From Fictibacillus barbaricus (GTDB lineage: Bacteria > Bacillota > Bacilli > Bacillales > Fictibacillaceae), in contig NZ_BMCE01000002.1 of NCBI RefSeq assembly GCF_014635025.1, positions 1,550,001 through 1,614,000 on the forward strand: DNA of 64,000 bases. The letters run 5' to 3'. The translations under genes and the position numbers were made by a program. The notes under the pieces were generated by a model. That model searched no databases, had not been told where the DNA came from, and saw only the letters and a program-made list of their open reading frames with translations. Numbering within the stretch: position 1 is the first letter of the stretch; every line of letters begins with the position of its first letter. Positions 41,482 through 48,777 of this stretch are shown here, in pieces.

Positions 41482-42561
41482 ATGAAACGCATTTATTTTC
41501 AAGCAGGACCAACAACACTGCCAAAAGAGGTTATGGAGCAGGCGAAAGAAGAATGGGATGATTTTCAAGGCACTGGATTAAATATTATGGAACACAGCCA
41601 TAGGGGAAAACATTACGAAGATATTCATGAACAAGCGAAATCTCGTATGCGGCTACTATTGGATATCCCTGACACACATGATGTCTTATTCTTACAAGGC
41701 GGCGCGAGTCTGCAGTTTGCTATGATACCCATGAATCTTATCTCTCAAGGAAAAACGGCAAAATATGTTCTAACAGGATCATGGTCAGAAAAGGCATTTA
41801 AAGAAGCAAAAAGAATCGGGTCTAGCGAAGCGGTTATTACAGGAAAAGATTCAGAATACCGTACGCTCCCAAAAATGGATTATGTTCCAAGTGATAGCGA
41901 TGCCTACCTTCATATTACATCCAACAACACCATTTATGGAACACAGTGGCAGGACTTAAATACCTTTACTCACCCAACACTTATCGCAGACATGTCGAGC
42001 GATATTATGAGCAAGCCTTTCTCGGTTTCAAACTATGCGTTAATTTACGCCGGCGCACAAAAGAACCTTGGTCCTTCAGGAGTTACTGCCATTATCATTC
42101 GAAAAGATCTGCTGCAAGATCACGAAAACGTTCCATCGATTCTTTCTTATGCCGTCCATGCAAAGAATAAATCCCTGTATAATACACCTCCTGTTTACTC
42201 GATTTACCTCCTCAACCTTGTGCTTGACTGGGTTGATAGATCAGGTGGAGTTGCTGAAATGGAAGTTAGAAATAAAAAGAAAGCCGACGTTATTTATAAT
42301 GCTATCGACCGCAGCAATGGGTTCTACAATGGTTATGCAACACCAGAATCACGCTCACTTATGAATGTAACGTTCACGTTAGGTAATAGTGATCTCGAAA
42401 AACAGTTCATTAAGGAAAGTGAAGAAAACGGCATCTATGGGTTGAAAGGACATCGATCGGTTGGCGGTTTCAGAGCATCCATCTATAATGCTGTCCCACA
42501 AGAGTCTTGTGAGAGTCTTGCAGAGTTTATGGATCATTTTCAAGAAAAATACGGAAAATAG
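41482..42561 (+). CDS. serC: Phosphoserine aminotransferase SerC
   Basis: 359 residues. N-terminal FQAGPTTLPKEVMEQAKEEW, PLP-binding Lys194 in AGAQKNLGPSG, and the C-terminal LKGHRSVGGFRASIYNA are the PSAT hallmarks. It makes phosphoserine from 3-phosphohydroxypyruvate and glutamate. GGAGGAG precedes the ATG. A dispersed repeat element lies in its upstream region. Confidence 0.95.
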   Translation: MKRIYFQAGPTTLPKEVMEQAKEEWDDFQGTGLNIMEHSHRGKHYEDIHEQAKSRMRLLLDIPDTHDVLFLQGGASLQFAMIPMNLISQGKTAKYVLTGSWSEKAFKEAKRIGSSEAVITGKDSEYRTLPKMDYVPSDSDAYLHITSNNTIYGTQWQDLNTFTHPTLIADMSSDIMSKPFSVSNYALIYAGAQKNLGPSGVTAIIIRKDLLQDHENVPSILSYAVHAKNKSLYNTPPVYSIYLLNLVLDWVDRSGGVAEMEVRNKKKADVIYNAIDRSNGFYNGYATPESRSLMNVTFTLGNSDLEKQFIKESEENGIYGLKGHRSVGGFRASIYNAVPQESCESLAEFMDHFQEKYGK

Positions 42562-42650
42562 TTCATAACCCTTTTCAGTCAGTAGTACTTCTGGTAACAT
42601 AAAGGTACTTTCGCAATAGGCCAAGAGGGCACTATTGGAGAGGAAAATTT

Positions 42651-42679
42651 AAGCTTAGAAATAGCTGAGGAGAGATGAG
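42651..42679 (+). promoter_or_regulatory. TRAP-binding site (NAG triplet array) over the trpP ribosome-binding site
   Basis: Six triplets AAG, TAG, TAG, GAG, GAG, GAG are separated by 2, 3, 2, 2 and 2 bases. They cover the Shine-Dalgarno and end two bases before the trpP ATG. This is the spacing TRAP recognises, and TRAP represses trpP translation in B. subtilis when tryptophan is plentiful. Further GAG triplets occur upstream (42620-42641) at irregular spacing. Confidence 0.75.
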
Positions 42680-42681
42680 AA

Positions 42682-43194
42682 ATGAATACAAAATCACTAG
42701 CTTTAACATCCGTACTTATTGCATTGGGGTACGTTTTTCACACGATCGTACCACCACTATTTTTCGGCATGAAACCTGATCTTCTGCTTGTTATGATGTT
42801 TTTAGCCATCATGCTTGCTCCAACAAAACAAAACGTGTTGATTGCAAGTATGGCAGCTGGCGTTATTTCAGCGCTGACAACAGGCATGGCTGGCGGACAA
42901 ATCGCAAATATCGTAGAAAAACCGATCACTGCTTTTATCTTTCTAGCTCTATTCATGTTAGTTAAGAAAGTTAAAGTAAATGCATTTAGTGCCGTTCTAT
43001 TAACGGTAGCCGGAACCATTATCAGTGGAACATTATTCCTTCTCGTCGCAATGCTTGTAGCGGGCTTACCGGGCTCACTGTTTAGCTTTATAGGAATGAT
43101 TGTTGTTCCAACGAGCATTGTAAGCGGATTGATCATGTTCTTCATTTATCCAGTGGCCGAGCGATTCTCAAAACGTTCAAGTTTAACAGCTTAA
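42682..43194 (+). CDS. trpP: Tryptophan transporter TrpP
   Basis: 170 residues with five to six membrane helices; the TrpP/ECF-like pattern LTSVLIALGYVFHTIVPPLFFGMKPDLLLVMMFLAI and AGGQIANIVEKPITAFIFL is clear. It imports tryptophan. The start lies at the end of a TRAP triplet array. Position after serC matches yhaG (trpP) of B. subtilis. Confidence 0.93.
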   Translation: MNTKSLALTSVLIALGYVFHTIVPPLFFGMKPDLLLVMMFLAIMLAPTKQNVLIASMAAGVISALTTGMAGGQIANIVEKPITAFIFLALFMLVKKVKVNAFSAVLLTVAGTIISGTLFLLVAMLVAGLPGSLFSFIGMIVVPTSIVSGLIMFFIYPVAERFSKRSSLTA

Positions 43195-43202
43195 TAAATA
43201 AT

Positions 43203-43232
43203 AAAAAGCCAGTTCCTTATGGAGCTGGCTTT
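43203..43232. terminator. Bidirectional terminator between trpP and the YkvA-like gene
   Basis: AAAGCCAGTTCC pairs with GGAGCTGGCTTT around TTAT. It overlaps the last codons of the convergent gene. Confidence 0.8.
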
Positions 43233-43639
43233 ATATATGAATCTTCTTCCTCTTTTTCTTCCCATGTTTGGAATGCGGTGATTTCACCCGATAACGTTTT
43301 AAATAAAAACGCGAGCACTGTTGCGTCATCCAATAATCCTGCCCCAATCAAAAAATCAGGAACGGCATCAATCGGACTCACAAAATACAGAAGCCCTGCT
43401 ACGATCAGGACCATAGATTTTTTAGAAACATCTCGGTATTCACCATTTTTATATGATTTTACAAGTCGTACTAAAGCTTTTACTTGTGACCCTAGATTAC
43501 TGAGTCCTTGCTTATCTGGCTGAGAACTTTTGCTTTCAGCTTCTGATACAAGCTCGCCCGTTTGTGATGAACTTTCGAGAACAGCGTTTGCTTTTTCTTT
43601 CATTTTATTAAAATAGTTGCCGATCGTGTTCTGTTTCAA
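43217..43639 (-). CDS. YkvA/DUF1232 family membrane protein
   Basis: 140 residues, TTG start 7 bases after GGAGGG. A soluble, Ser/Gln-rich N-terminal half is followed by a DUF1232 core, VAGLLYFVSPIDAVPDFLIGAGLLDDATVLAFL (about 80-112), with one or two membrane helices. Function unknown. A candidate promoter TTGACG-N18-TATACA lies at 43667-43696. Confidence 0.82.
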   Translation of the reverse strand: MKQNTIGNYFNKMKEKANAVLESSSQTGELVSEAESKSSQPDKQGLSNLGSQVKALVRLVKSYKNGEYRDVSKKSMVLIVAGLLYFVSPIDAVPDFLIGAGLLDDATVLAFLFKTLSGEITAFQTWEEKEEEDSYIKPAP

Positions 43640-43666
43640 CCCATTTCCCTCCTGCCGTTTTTATTA

Positions 43667-43696
43667 TGTATACCCTCTTTTTATATTTTTCGTCAA
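43667..43696 (-). promoter_or_regulatory. Candidate promoter of the YkvA-like gene
   Basis: Minus strand TTGACG (43691-43696), 18 bases, TATACA (43667-43672), about 30 bases before the start codon. Confidence 0.4.
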
Positions 43697-43864
43697 TTGA
43701 TATCTTTTTTTCCTCTTTTTTTATTGTACCTTATCTTCCGCCAAACACAGTCAAATATCTTCTGATTTAGACAAGTGTTACATATTTTGTGCAATCTGCT
43801 CTGCTTTTACTTATTTTCTGTCCATTATTGTCACATCAATGTTTTTCATCAATCTATCTCTTCC

Positions 43865-43885
43865 GACAACTCTGTGTAAGTTGTC
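43865..43885. promoter_or_regulatory. Perfect inverted repeat upstream of yhaH
   Basis: GACAACT-N7-AGTTGTC, perfect 7-bp arms, 115 bases before yhaH. Possibly an operator in the shared upstream region of yhaH and the divergent YkvA-like gene. The rest of the 360-base gap is AT-rich with nothing else recognised. Confidence 0.35.
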
Positions 43886-44000
43886 CAATCATGACGAAAT
43901 CTATCGGGAAATATTTTTATATTCGTCATTATTTTTCATAGGATTATAAAAGATATTCACGAATTTATTAGATAATAAAAGAATGAGGAGGAATTTTAAG

Positions 44001-44282
44001 ATGTCAAAATCAAAATCCATGATTGTAGGTTTTGCGCTAGGTACAGTAGTAACAGCAGCAGCTACATTGCTTTCAACACCTAAAGCAGGTAAAGAGGTAA
44101 GAAAAGAACTTAAAGACAATATGGATAAAATGAAATCCACGTTCACAAGCATTAAACGCGACGGCATTCAGCTTAAAGCAAAGATAAAATTCGCTAAGAG
44201 GGAAAAAGACGAAGCTCTAAAAGAAGCTGCCGCTTCTATCATTGAGGAAACACCGAAAGAAAAGGAGCTAGAAATCAAATAA
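44001..44282 (+). CDS. yhaH: YtxH domain protein YhaH
   Basis: 93 residues. Hydrophobic N-terminal segment IVGFALGTVVTAAATLLSTPKAGKEVRKELKDN is the YtxH/YhaH pattern, followed by a charged helical region. AGGAGGA precedes the ATG. Small membrane-associated stress-type protein of unknown function, located just before scoC as in B. subtilis. Confidence 0.87.
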   Translation: MSKSKSMIVGFALGTVVTAAATLLSTPKAGKEVRKELKDNMDKMKSTFTSIKRDGIQLKAKIKFAKREKDEALKEAAASIIEETPKEKELEIK

Positions 44283-44288
44283 TTTTCC

Positions 44289-44320
44289 AAAAAAATTCTC
44301 CCAGCTTGGAGAATTTTTTC
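44289..44320 (+). terminator. Intrinsic terminator of yhaH
   Basis: AAAATTCTCC pairs with GGAGAATTTT around CAGCTT, followed by T run. Confidence 0.87.
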
Positions 44321-44492
44321 TTGTTTTGCTGAATTCAGGATATCTCTGACTTTATCACTATATCTGCAAAAAAATGTATATCCTTTTTACTAAAAAATAA
44401 GGAAATATTGAAAAATTTTACTTTCTTATTATAGGAAATACTGGCATAATGAGGAATAGGATGTGTTTTATAAGATGGAGGGCATTGTAAAA

Positions 44493-45074
44493 ATGAACAA
44501 AGATCAATTATATAGTTTTCAAGAAGCCATGATCTATAGTCACAAACTTTCTCAGATTAGTAAAGCTTTATGGAAAAGCGTAGAAAAAGACTGGCAAAAT
44601 TGGATAAAAGATTATGGTTTAAACATCAACGAACACCATATCCTGTGGATTGCTCATCATCTTGAGGGTGCTTCAATCTCTGATATTGCTAAATTTGGTG
44701 TTATGCATGTCTCTACTGCCTTTAACTTTTCGAAGAAGTTAGAAGAACAAGGCTACTTAACATTTTCAAAAAAAGAAGATGATAAGCGAAATACATATAT
44801 TTGTCTCACACCTAAGGGCGAAGAACTTTTACTTCAGACATTGAATACGTACGATCCGGCAAAATTCGGTGTATTCAGTGCTTCTATGCCGATCAAAGAG
44901 CTTTTTGGCAGATTCCCTGAATTTCCGGAACTTATGTCCATCATCCGTAATCTATATGGTGATGATTTTATGTCGATCTTCAACAAACTTGAAGAAAAGA
45001 TCGAAGCAACTATGGGTGAACAATCATCCTCGCCTGTTATGGCAGCTGAGGAAATTGCCTCTTCTCATTCGTAA
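44493..45074 (+). CDS. scoC: MarR-family transition-state regulator ScoC (Hpr)
   Basis: 193 residues. [71 protein letters not shown] is the ScoC winged-helix signature. It represses protease, oligopeptide transport and sporulation genes during growth. The ATG used is about 10 bases after GGAGGG; earlier in-frame ATGs lack a site. An extended -10 (TGG-CATAAT, 44442-44450) lies close upstream. The last 10 bases overlap convergent yhaI. Confidence 0.93.
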   Translation: MNKDQLYSFQEAMIYSHKLSQISKALWKSVEKDWQNWIKDYGLNINEHHILWIAHHLEGASISDIAKFGVMHVSTAFNFSKKLEEQGYLTFSKKEDDKRNTYICLTPKGEELLLQTLNTYDPAKFGVFSASMPIKELFGRFPEFPELMSIIRNLYGDDFMSIFNKLEEKIEATMGEQSSSPVMAAEEIASSHS

Positions 45075-45406
45075 CGAACGGATAATTCATACAGCTTCTC
45101 CATTAATAAAATGTATTTTTCTTGATGAAGCATTGCTGTAATCGTTTCTCGTGGTGAAAGCTTTGGAGTTAACATGCCTGCAAAATGAACCAAAAGCGGT
45201 GTGTAATGAACAAAGCCTTCTGCACTCTGCATCACATATTTTTTCTCAAGCTCATCGCAAAGAAGGAAAACGTCGTTTACTTCTTGCTCGGTGAGCTTTT
45301 TTTCCATGACCAGTCTGAAGAACGGGTATGATGTTAGATCGACACTCTCAATCGTTAGCTGATTATAAAACTCTAACCTTTCTAACCTTTCCTCCACCGT
45401 TTCCAT
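45065..45406 (-). CDS. yhaI: YhaI family protein (DUF1878)
   Basis: 113 residues, all-helical: [78 protein letters not shown]. Matches YhaI of B. subtilis by position (convergent to scoC) and sequence pattern. Function unknown. Confidence 0.88.
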   Translation of the reverse strand: METVEERLERLEFYNQLTIESVDLTSYPFFRLVMEKKLTEQEVNDVFLLCDELEKKYVMQSAEGFVHYTPLLVHFAGMLTPKLSPRETITAMLHQEKYILLMEKLYELSVRYE

Positions 45407-45515
45407 ACTTACCCTGCTTTCTAGTTGCTTTCTAGTTGTTTTCTAGTCAATCTATGTCTATATCAATTATAATCCAACTTTCTCCATTTTGGTATGAATA
45501 ATTGATTGATGGAAT

Positions 45516-45554
45516 AAAAAAAACGCTCTGTCCCCGTTACTAAAGACAGAAGCG
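45516..45554 (-). terminator. Intrinsic terminator of the YpmS-like gene
   Basis: CGCT-T-CTGTC pairs with GACAG-A-GCG, followed by eight T on the minus strand. Confidence 0.8.
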
Positions 45555-45561
45555 CTTCACA

Positions 45562-46140
45562 TTAATCCTTTGTATAGACACCTAATTTGATAGAGTCCTT
45601 CTTTAGATCAAACTCTTCCGCTTTTACAGCATAACCCGGCTTTGTTGGCATTTGAGTTACTCTCATTAAGATGCTCTCATCTGCTGGGTATACGTCGACC
45701 CACTCGGGAAAATCAATGGTATTCTTAATCAATGTAAAGACCTCATCCCCTGGTAAAGGGAAACGTCCCACTTGCATATCCTTCTCTTTTAACAATAAAT
45801 CTCCGTTATCCATCACTTCTGGTTCAAACGTAATCTGATAAGGCAGCTCCTGATTGAAAGCAACAAAGGATCCATTTAGAACTGCTTCATCCCGAAGATT
45901 TACATAGACGTTAACATCAGGTGCTTTTTTTCTTAATTCTTTGTTAAGCAGGTCTTCAACCTGTTCTTTTTCCGTATGTATGCTCAGCAATTTCTGATTA
46001 TCACGAATATCTGAATCTAGCATACTTCGATCTAAGCTGCCTCCTCCTGGATCTTTAAAAAGTAAAAACAAAACAGCAGCCGGTATTAATAATATGAACA
46101 GCAACAGCGTAAAAAAAGCAGCTTTCCATTTATTTCTCAT
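45562..46140 (-). CDS. YpmS family protein (DUF2140)
   Basis: 192 residues. One N-terminal membrane helix (8-28), then an extracytoplasmic domain with VEDLLNKELRKKAPDVNVYVNLRDEAVLNGSF and ADESILMRVTQMP, the YpmS/DUF2140 pattern. GAGAGGGGAG precedes the ATG. Function unknown; stand-alone gene with its own terminator. Confidence 0.8.
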   Translation of the reverse strand: MRNKWKAAFFTLLLFILLIPAAVLFLLFKDPGGGSLDRSMLDSDIRDNQKLLSIHTEKEQVEDLLNKELRKKAPDVNVYVNLRDEAVLNGSFVAFNQELPYQITFEPEVMDNGDLLLKEKDMQVGRFPLPGDEVFTLIKNTIDFPEWVDVYPADESILMRVTQMPTKPGYAVKAEEFDLKKDSIKLGVYTKD

Positions 46141-46237
46141 ATTCTCTCCCCTCTCTCCTCTGACAAAGTAATTTCCCTATTCATATTCCACATATTTTGG
46201 TAAAGTTAAACAAGTAGTTCAAGTTGGAGGTTTTTAT

Positions 46238-46417
46238 ATGGCTGGCTATATTTTCATCTTTTTAGCACCTATCTTTTTGTTTGTGTTCAATTCACTTACA
46301 CACAAATTATGTGACAAAAAGAACTTGTCCACTAAACAGCAGGATTCCGTATACCGTACGATTAACGTGTCTATTACCATTCTGCTCATTTCATCCTATA
46401 TTTCAAACGTTCTTTAA
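46238..46417 (+). CDS. Small two-helix membrane protein (59 aa)
   Basis: Frame of 59 codons with a perfect TTGGAGG seven bases before the ATG. Residues 4-19 (YIFIFLAPIFLFVFNS) and 42-58 (INVSITILLISSYISNV) are hydrophobic helices flanking a charged loop with LCDKKNLSTKQQDS. I do not recognise the family. A GC-rich hairpin follows 9 bases after the stop. Convincing as a gene because of the ribosome-binding site, compact hairpin end and the hydrophobic-polar-hydrophobic design. Confidence 0.6.
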   Translation: MAGYIFIFLAPIFLFVFNSLTHKLCDKKNLSTKQQDSVYRTINVSITILLISSYISNVL

Positions 46418-46425
46418 AAAATATA

Positions 46426-46453
46426 AAGGGGGAACCAGACTGCATTCCCCCTT
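46426..46453 (+). terminator. Hairpin after the 59-aa ORF
   Basis: AAGGGGGAA pairs with TTCCCCCTT over a 10-base loop; no T run follows on the plus strand, so termination is uncertain. Confidence 0.45.
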
Positions 46454-46462
46454 GAGTAACCT

Positions 46463-46545
46463 TACCATACATATGCTGCACCTTTGATCATGAGTAGTAA
46501 AACAACACCACAATAACGAATCTGCTTTTATACGTCAAGCCTCAT
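46463..46545 (-). pseudogene. Decayed YjcZ-family gene
   Basis: An intact GGAGGGG and ATG (46545) are followed by an early stop. Farther on, FVIVVLF in one frame and LLLMIKGAAYVW in another reproduce the YjcZ core FALIVVLFILLIIVGAA seen in the two neighbouring genes, if one frameshift is allowed. It lies in series with two intact yjcZ-type genes on the same strand, so it is best explained as a broken third paralogue. Confidence 0.55.
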
Positions 46546-46590
46546 CAGTTCCCCTCCACAAGAAAAGGTCCTGCAAGTCTAACAATTATA

Positions 46591-46686
46591 TTAGCAGAAA
46601 CATGCAGCACCTACGATAATCAATAGAATAAACAACACAACAATCAATGCGAAGCCTTTTCCATGCCCGTGTCCACCGAAACCCAT
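46591..46686 (-). CDS. YjcZ-family small sporulation protein (31 aa), copy 1
   Basis: 31 residues: Gly/His-rich head MGFGGHGHGKG then the hydrophobic helix FALIVVLFILLIIVGAACFC, the YjcZ family signature. AAAGGAGG lies 7 bases before the ATG. These tiny proteins are made late in sporulation and found in spores. About 40 bases upstream CATAGGATA resembles a sigma-K -10 (CATANNNTA), though the -35 is unclear. Confidence 0.85.
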   Translation of the reverse strand: MGFGGHGHGKGFALIVVLFILLIIVGAACFC

Positions 46687-46787
46687 GAAAGCCACCTCCT
46701 TTGATATTCTGTACACTATCCTATGCATGACGAGCTAGACACGCATAGGCATTCGCCCTTTATTCACTTAAAAATTCAAATTCGCCA

Positions 46788-46889
46788 TCAATGGCAAAAA
46801 CATGCTGCTCCTATAATGATGAGAAGGATAAAAAGAACTATAATTAATGCAAATCCTCCCCCACAATCGTTACCATAACCGTAGCCCAT
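46788..46889 (-). CDS. YjcZ-family small sporulation protein (33 aa), copy 2
   Basis: 33 residues: MGYGYGNDCGGG then FALIIVLFILLIIIGAACFCH. Three ATGs in a row (46895, 46892, 46889); the third has the best distance (7 bases) from GGGAGG and is chosen. Paralogue of the 31-residue gene 100 bases downstream. Confidence 0.83.
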   Translation of the reverse strand: MGYGYGNDCGGGFALIIVLFILLIIIGAACFCH

Positions 46890-47120
46890 CATCATACCTC
46901 CCTTTTCTTTCTCCATATCATATAGTGATACGCCCTGTTTTGATTAGACGAATGACCCGGTTTTTAAATTTTTTTTCTTCAAATCGCTTGAATACCCTAA
47001 ATTGCTGATTTTATAATGTGTAAATTTTCTCATATTTCATTTATTGAATAGGAATACACACAACGTTTATGCTATAGTAAGAGATGTTAAATTATTACTT
47101 CACAGTAGGAGTGTTTGAAT

Positions 47121-48014
47121 ATGAAAAAATGGATGTTATCAGTAGGGCTCACAGCGGGACTTATTTCATTATCCGCTTGTAATAATGCCGGTGGTGCAGA
47201 TTCAGAAGCCATCGTTGAATCAAAAGCTGGAGATATTACTAAAGAGCAGTTCTACAATAAGATGAAGGAACAATATGGTGATCAAGTACTCAACCAAATG
47301 ATCGACGAAATGGTACTTGAAGATAAATATAAAGTAACAGACAAAGAAATCGAGAAAGAAACGGACAAGATCAAAGAAGAGCTTGGCGGCGAAGAGGCTT
47401 TCAAACAAGCACTTGAGCAAAACGGCTTATCTGATGAAAAGCAATTGAAAGAACGCATCAAGTCTATGCTTTTAAATGAAAAGGCAGCTACAGAAGGCGT
47501 TAAGATCTCTGAAGATGAAATGAAGAAGACTTTTGACGAAAAATACAAAACAGAAGTAAAAGCTAGTCACATCCTTGTTGATGATGAGAAAACAGCAAAA
47601 GAAGTTCAAAAGAAACTTAAAGAAGGCGGAGACTTTGCTAAGTTAGCAGAAGAGTACTCTAAAGACCCTGGTTCTAAATCGAAAGGTGGAGACCTTGGTT
47701 TCTTCGGTAAAGGTGCGATGGTACCAGAGTTTGAAAAAGTAGCGTTCACTCTTGATAAAGGTGAAACAAGTGACCTTGTTAAGTCTGATTACGGCGTGCA
47801 TATCATCAAAGTAACGGACAAGCGTGAAAATAAGTTCGAAGATAAGAAAGAACAGATCGAACAAGAATTAAAGCAACAAAAAGCTAAGCCGATCACTGAA
47901 ATCTTAGAAAACCTTCGCAAAAAAGCGGACGTTAAAGTGAACGACAAAGAATTAAAAGAAAAGATGGAAAAGAAAGCTGAACAACCACAAACGCCTCAAA
48001 TGCCCCAGCAATAA
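47121..48014 (+). CDS. prsA: Foldase lipoprotein PrsA
   Basis: 297 residues. Lipobox LSAC (Cys20), then a parvulin PpiC domain (about 130-225; VKASHILVDDEKTAKEVQKKLKEGGDFAKLAEEYSKDPGSKSKGGDLGFF), flanked by Lys/Glu-rich chaperone-like helices and a Gln/Pro tail. It folds exported proteins at the membrane-wall interface. ATG follows AGGAGTG; an extended -10 (TGC-TATAGT) is at 47070-47078. It fits with scoC, ecs and CssRS-like genes nearby, all linked to secretion. Confidence 0.95.
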   Translation: MKKWMLSVGLTAGLISLSACNNAGGADSEAIVESKAGDITKEQFYNKMKEQYGDQVLNQMIDEMVLEDKYKVTDKEIEKETDKIKEELGGEEAFKQALEQNGLSDEKQLKERIKSMLLNEKAATEGVKISEDEMKKTFDEKYKTEVKASHILVDDEKTAKEVQKKLKEGGDFAKLAEEYSKDPGSKSKGGDLGFFGKGAMVPEFEKVAFTLDKGETSDLVKSDYGVHIIKVTDKRENKFEDKKEQIEQELKQQKAKPITEILENLRKKADVKVNDKELKEKMEKKAEQPQTPQMPQQ

Positions 48015-48037
48015 TTAATATTTGAAGTGTAAAATGA

Positions 48038-48068
48038 CAAAACCAGGCCTGACAAAGGCCTGGTTTTG
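48038..48068 (+). terminator. Intrinsic terminator of prsA
   Basis: CAAAACCAGGCC pairs perfectly with GGCCTGGTTTTG around a 7-base loop. Confidence 0.9.
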
Positions 48069-48142
48069 TTTGTTGATTTATGCAAATGGATGAGGCTGAA
48101 TGAATCTGTTTTGGAAACCTAGTCTAGCTAAGAAACATATAA

Positions 48143-48256
48143 TCATATAAAAATTGTGATATTCACATAAAAAAAGCTGTTAATCACATAAAATATTGCA
48201 ATAATCACATAAATAAAACTGTTCATCACATAAAAATTCGATACAATCAGTCCACC
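48143..48256. repeat. Five-unit 21-bp tandem array (TCACATAAAA)
   Basis: Units start at 48143, 48163, 48184, 48205 and 48226 (a truncated one at 48247), spacings 20, 21, 21, 21, 21. Each starts TCA(C/T)ATAA, then an A-rich and a variable part. On the minus strand the period keeps a reading frame (YVxNSFF-like heptads), but there is no ribosome-binding site. It lies in the 315-base gap between the prsA and yhaL terminators. Confidence 0.75.
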
Positions 48257-48285
48257 TAGATAAGACATTGCATTTAAAACCATGC

Positions 48286-48312
48286 AAAAAAGACCTGCTT
48301 CAGCAGGCCTTT
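48286..48312 (-). terminator. Intrinsic terminator of yhaL
   Basis: AAAGGCCTGC pairs with GCAGGTCTTT around TGAA (one wobble), T run on the minus strand, after the yhaL stop. Confidence 0.82.
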
Positions 48313-48329
48313 CCCTATTAATCTTATTC

Positions 48330-48713
48330 TCAAGACCATTTTTGATCTGGCTTATCTGAAGAGTCTTCCTCTTCAACAAGTTTTTCACCCCGGTCTTCTT
48401 CAGCAGCTGCGATTAGATCCTCAGCATCCTCTTCTTCTACAGCAGCCGTTGTTCCAGATGCCCCATGAGCCTTCGCCCTCTCAATACGCTCCATGTATAC
48501 TCTGCCTTCTTCTTCAATGACTTTCTGCTCGATAGCACGATCTTCCTGGAACAGAGTGACCACCCGATATGCGCTATAAATAATGCCGCAAAGAACAAAA
48601 TACATCCACCATGGAGTCATAGTAAAAAAGCTGCCTACTCCTGCTGAATATTCTTTTAATACAAATGCAGCAATGAGTATTGCACCGAAAAATAAAGCAG
48701 CGTATCCTTTCAT
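48330..48713 (-). CDS. yhaL: Sporulation protein YhaL-like
   Basis: 127 residues. PWWMYFVLCGIIYSAYRVVTLFQEDRAIEQKVIEEEGRVYMERIERAK is the YhaL core, here with an extra N-terminal hydrophobic helix (about 3-22) and a long acidic C-terminal tail (EEEDAEDL, EEDSSD). Two membrane helices. AGGGGGAG precedes the ATG. Located after prsA as in B. subtilis. Confidence 0.82.
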   Translation of the reverse strand: MKGYAALFFGAILIAAFVLKEYSAGVGSFFTMTPWWMYFVLCGIIYSAYRVVTLFQEDRAIEQKVIEEEGRVYMERIERAKAHGASGTTAAVEEEDAEDLIAAAEEDRGEKLVEEEDSSDKPDQKWS

Positions 48714-48777
48714 TGATTAACTCCCCCTTATTAGACAAGCTTTTACTAAAGTCTATGAGGAAGTAATATAAGATATG

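Noticed and set aside
48143-48256. CRISPR array
   Set aside because: Units are only 20-21 bp with no separate spacers, the repeats are degenerate, and no cas genes are present.
48143-48388. Minus-strand frame of 81 codons with Tyr-Val heptads across the 21-bp array
   Set aside because: No ribosome-binding site; it crosses the yhaL terminator and its periodicity is fully explained by the DNA tandem repeat.
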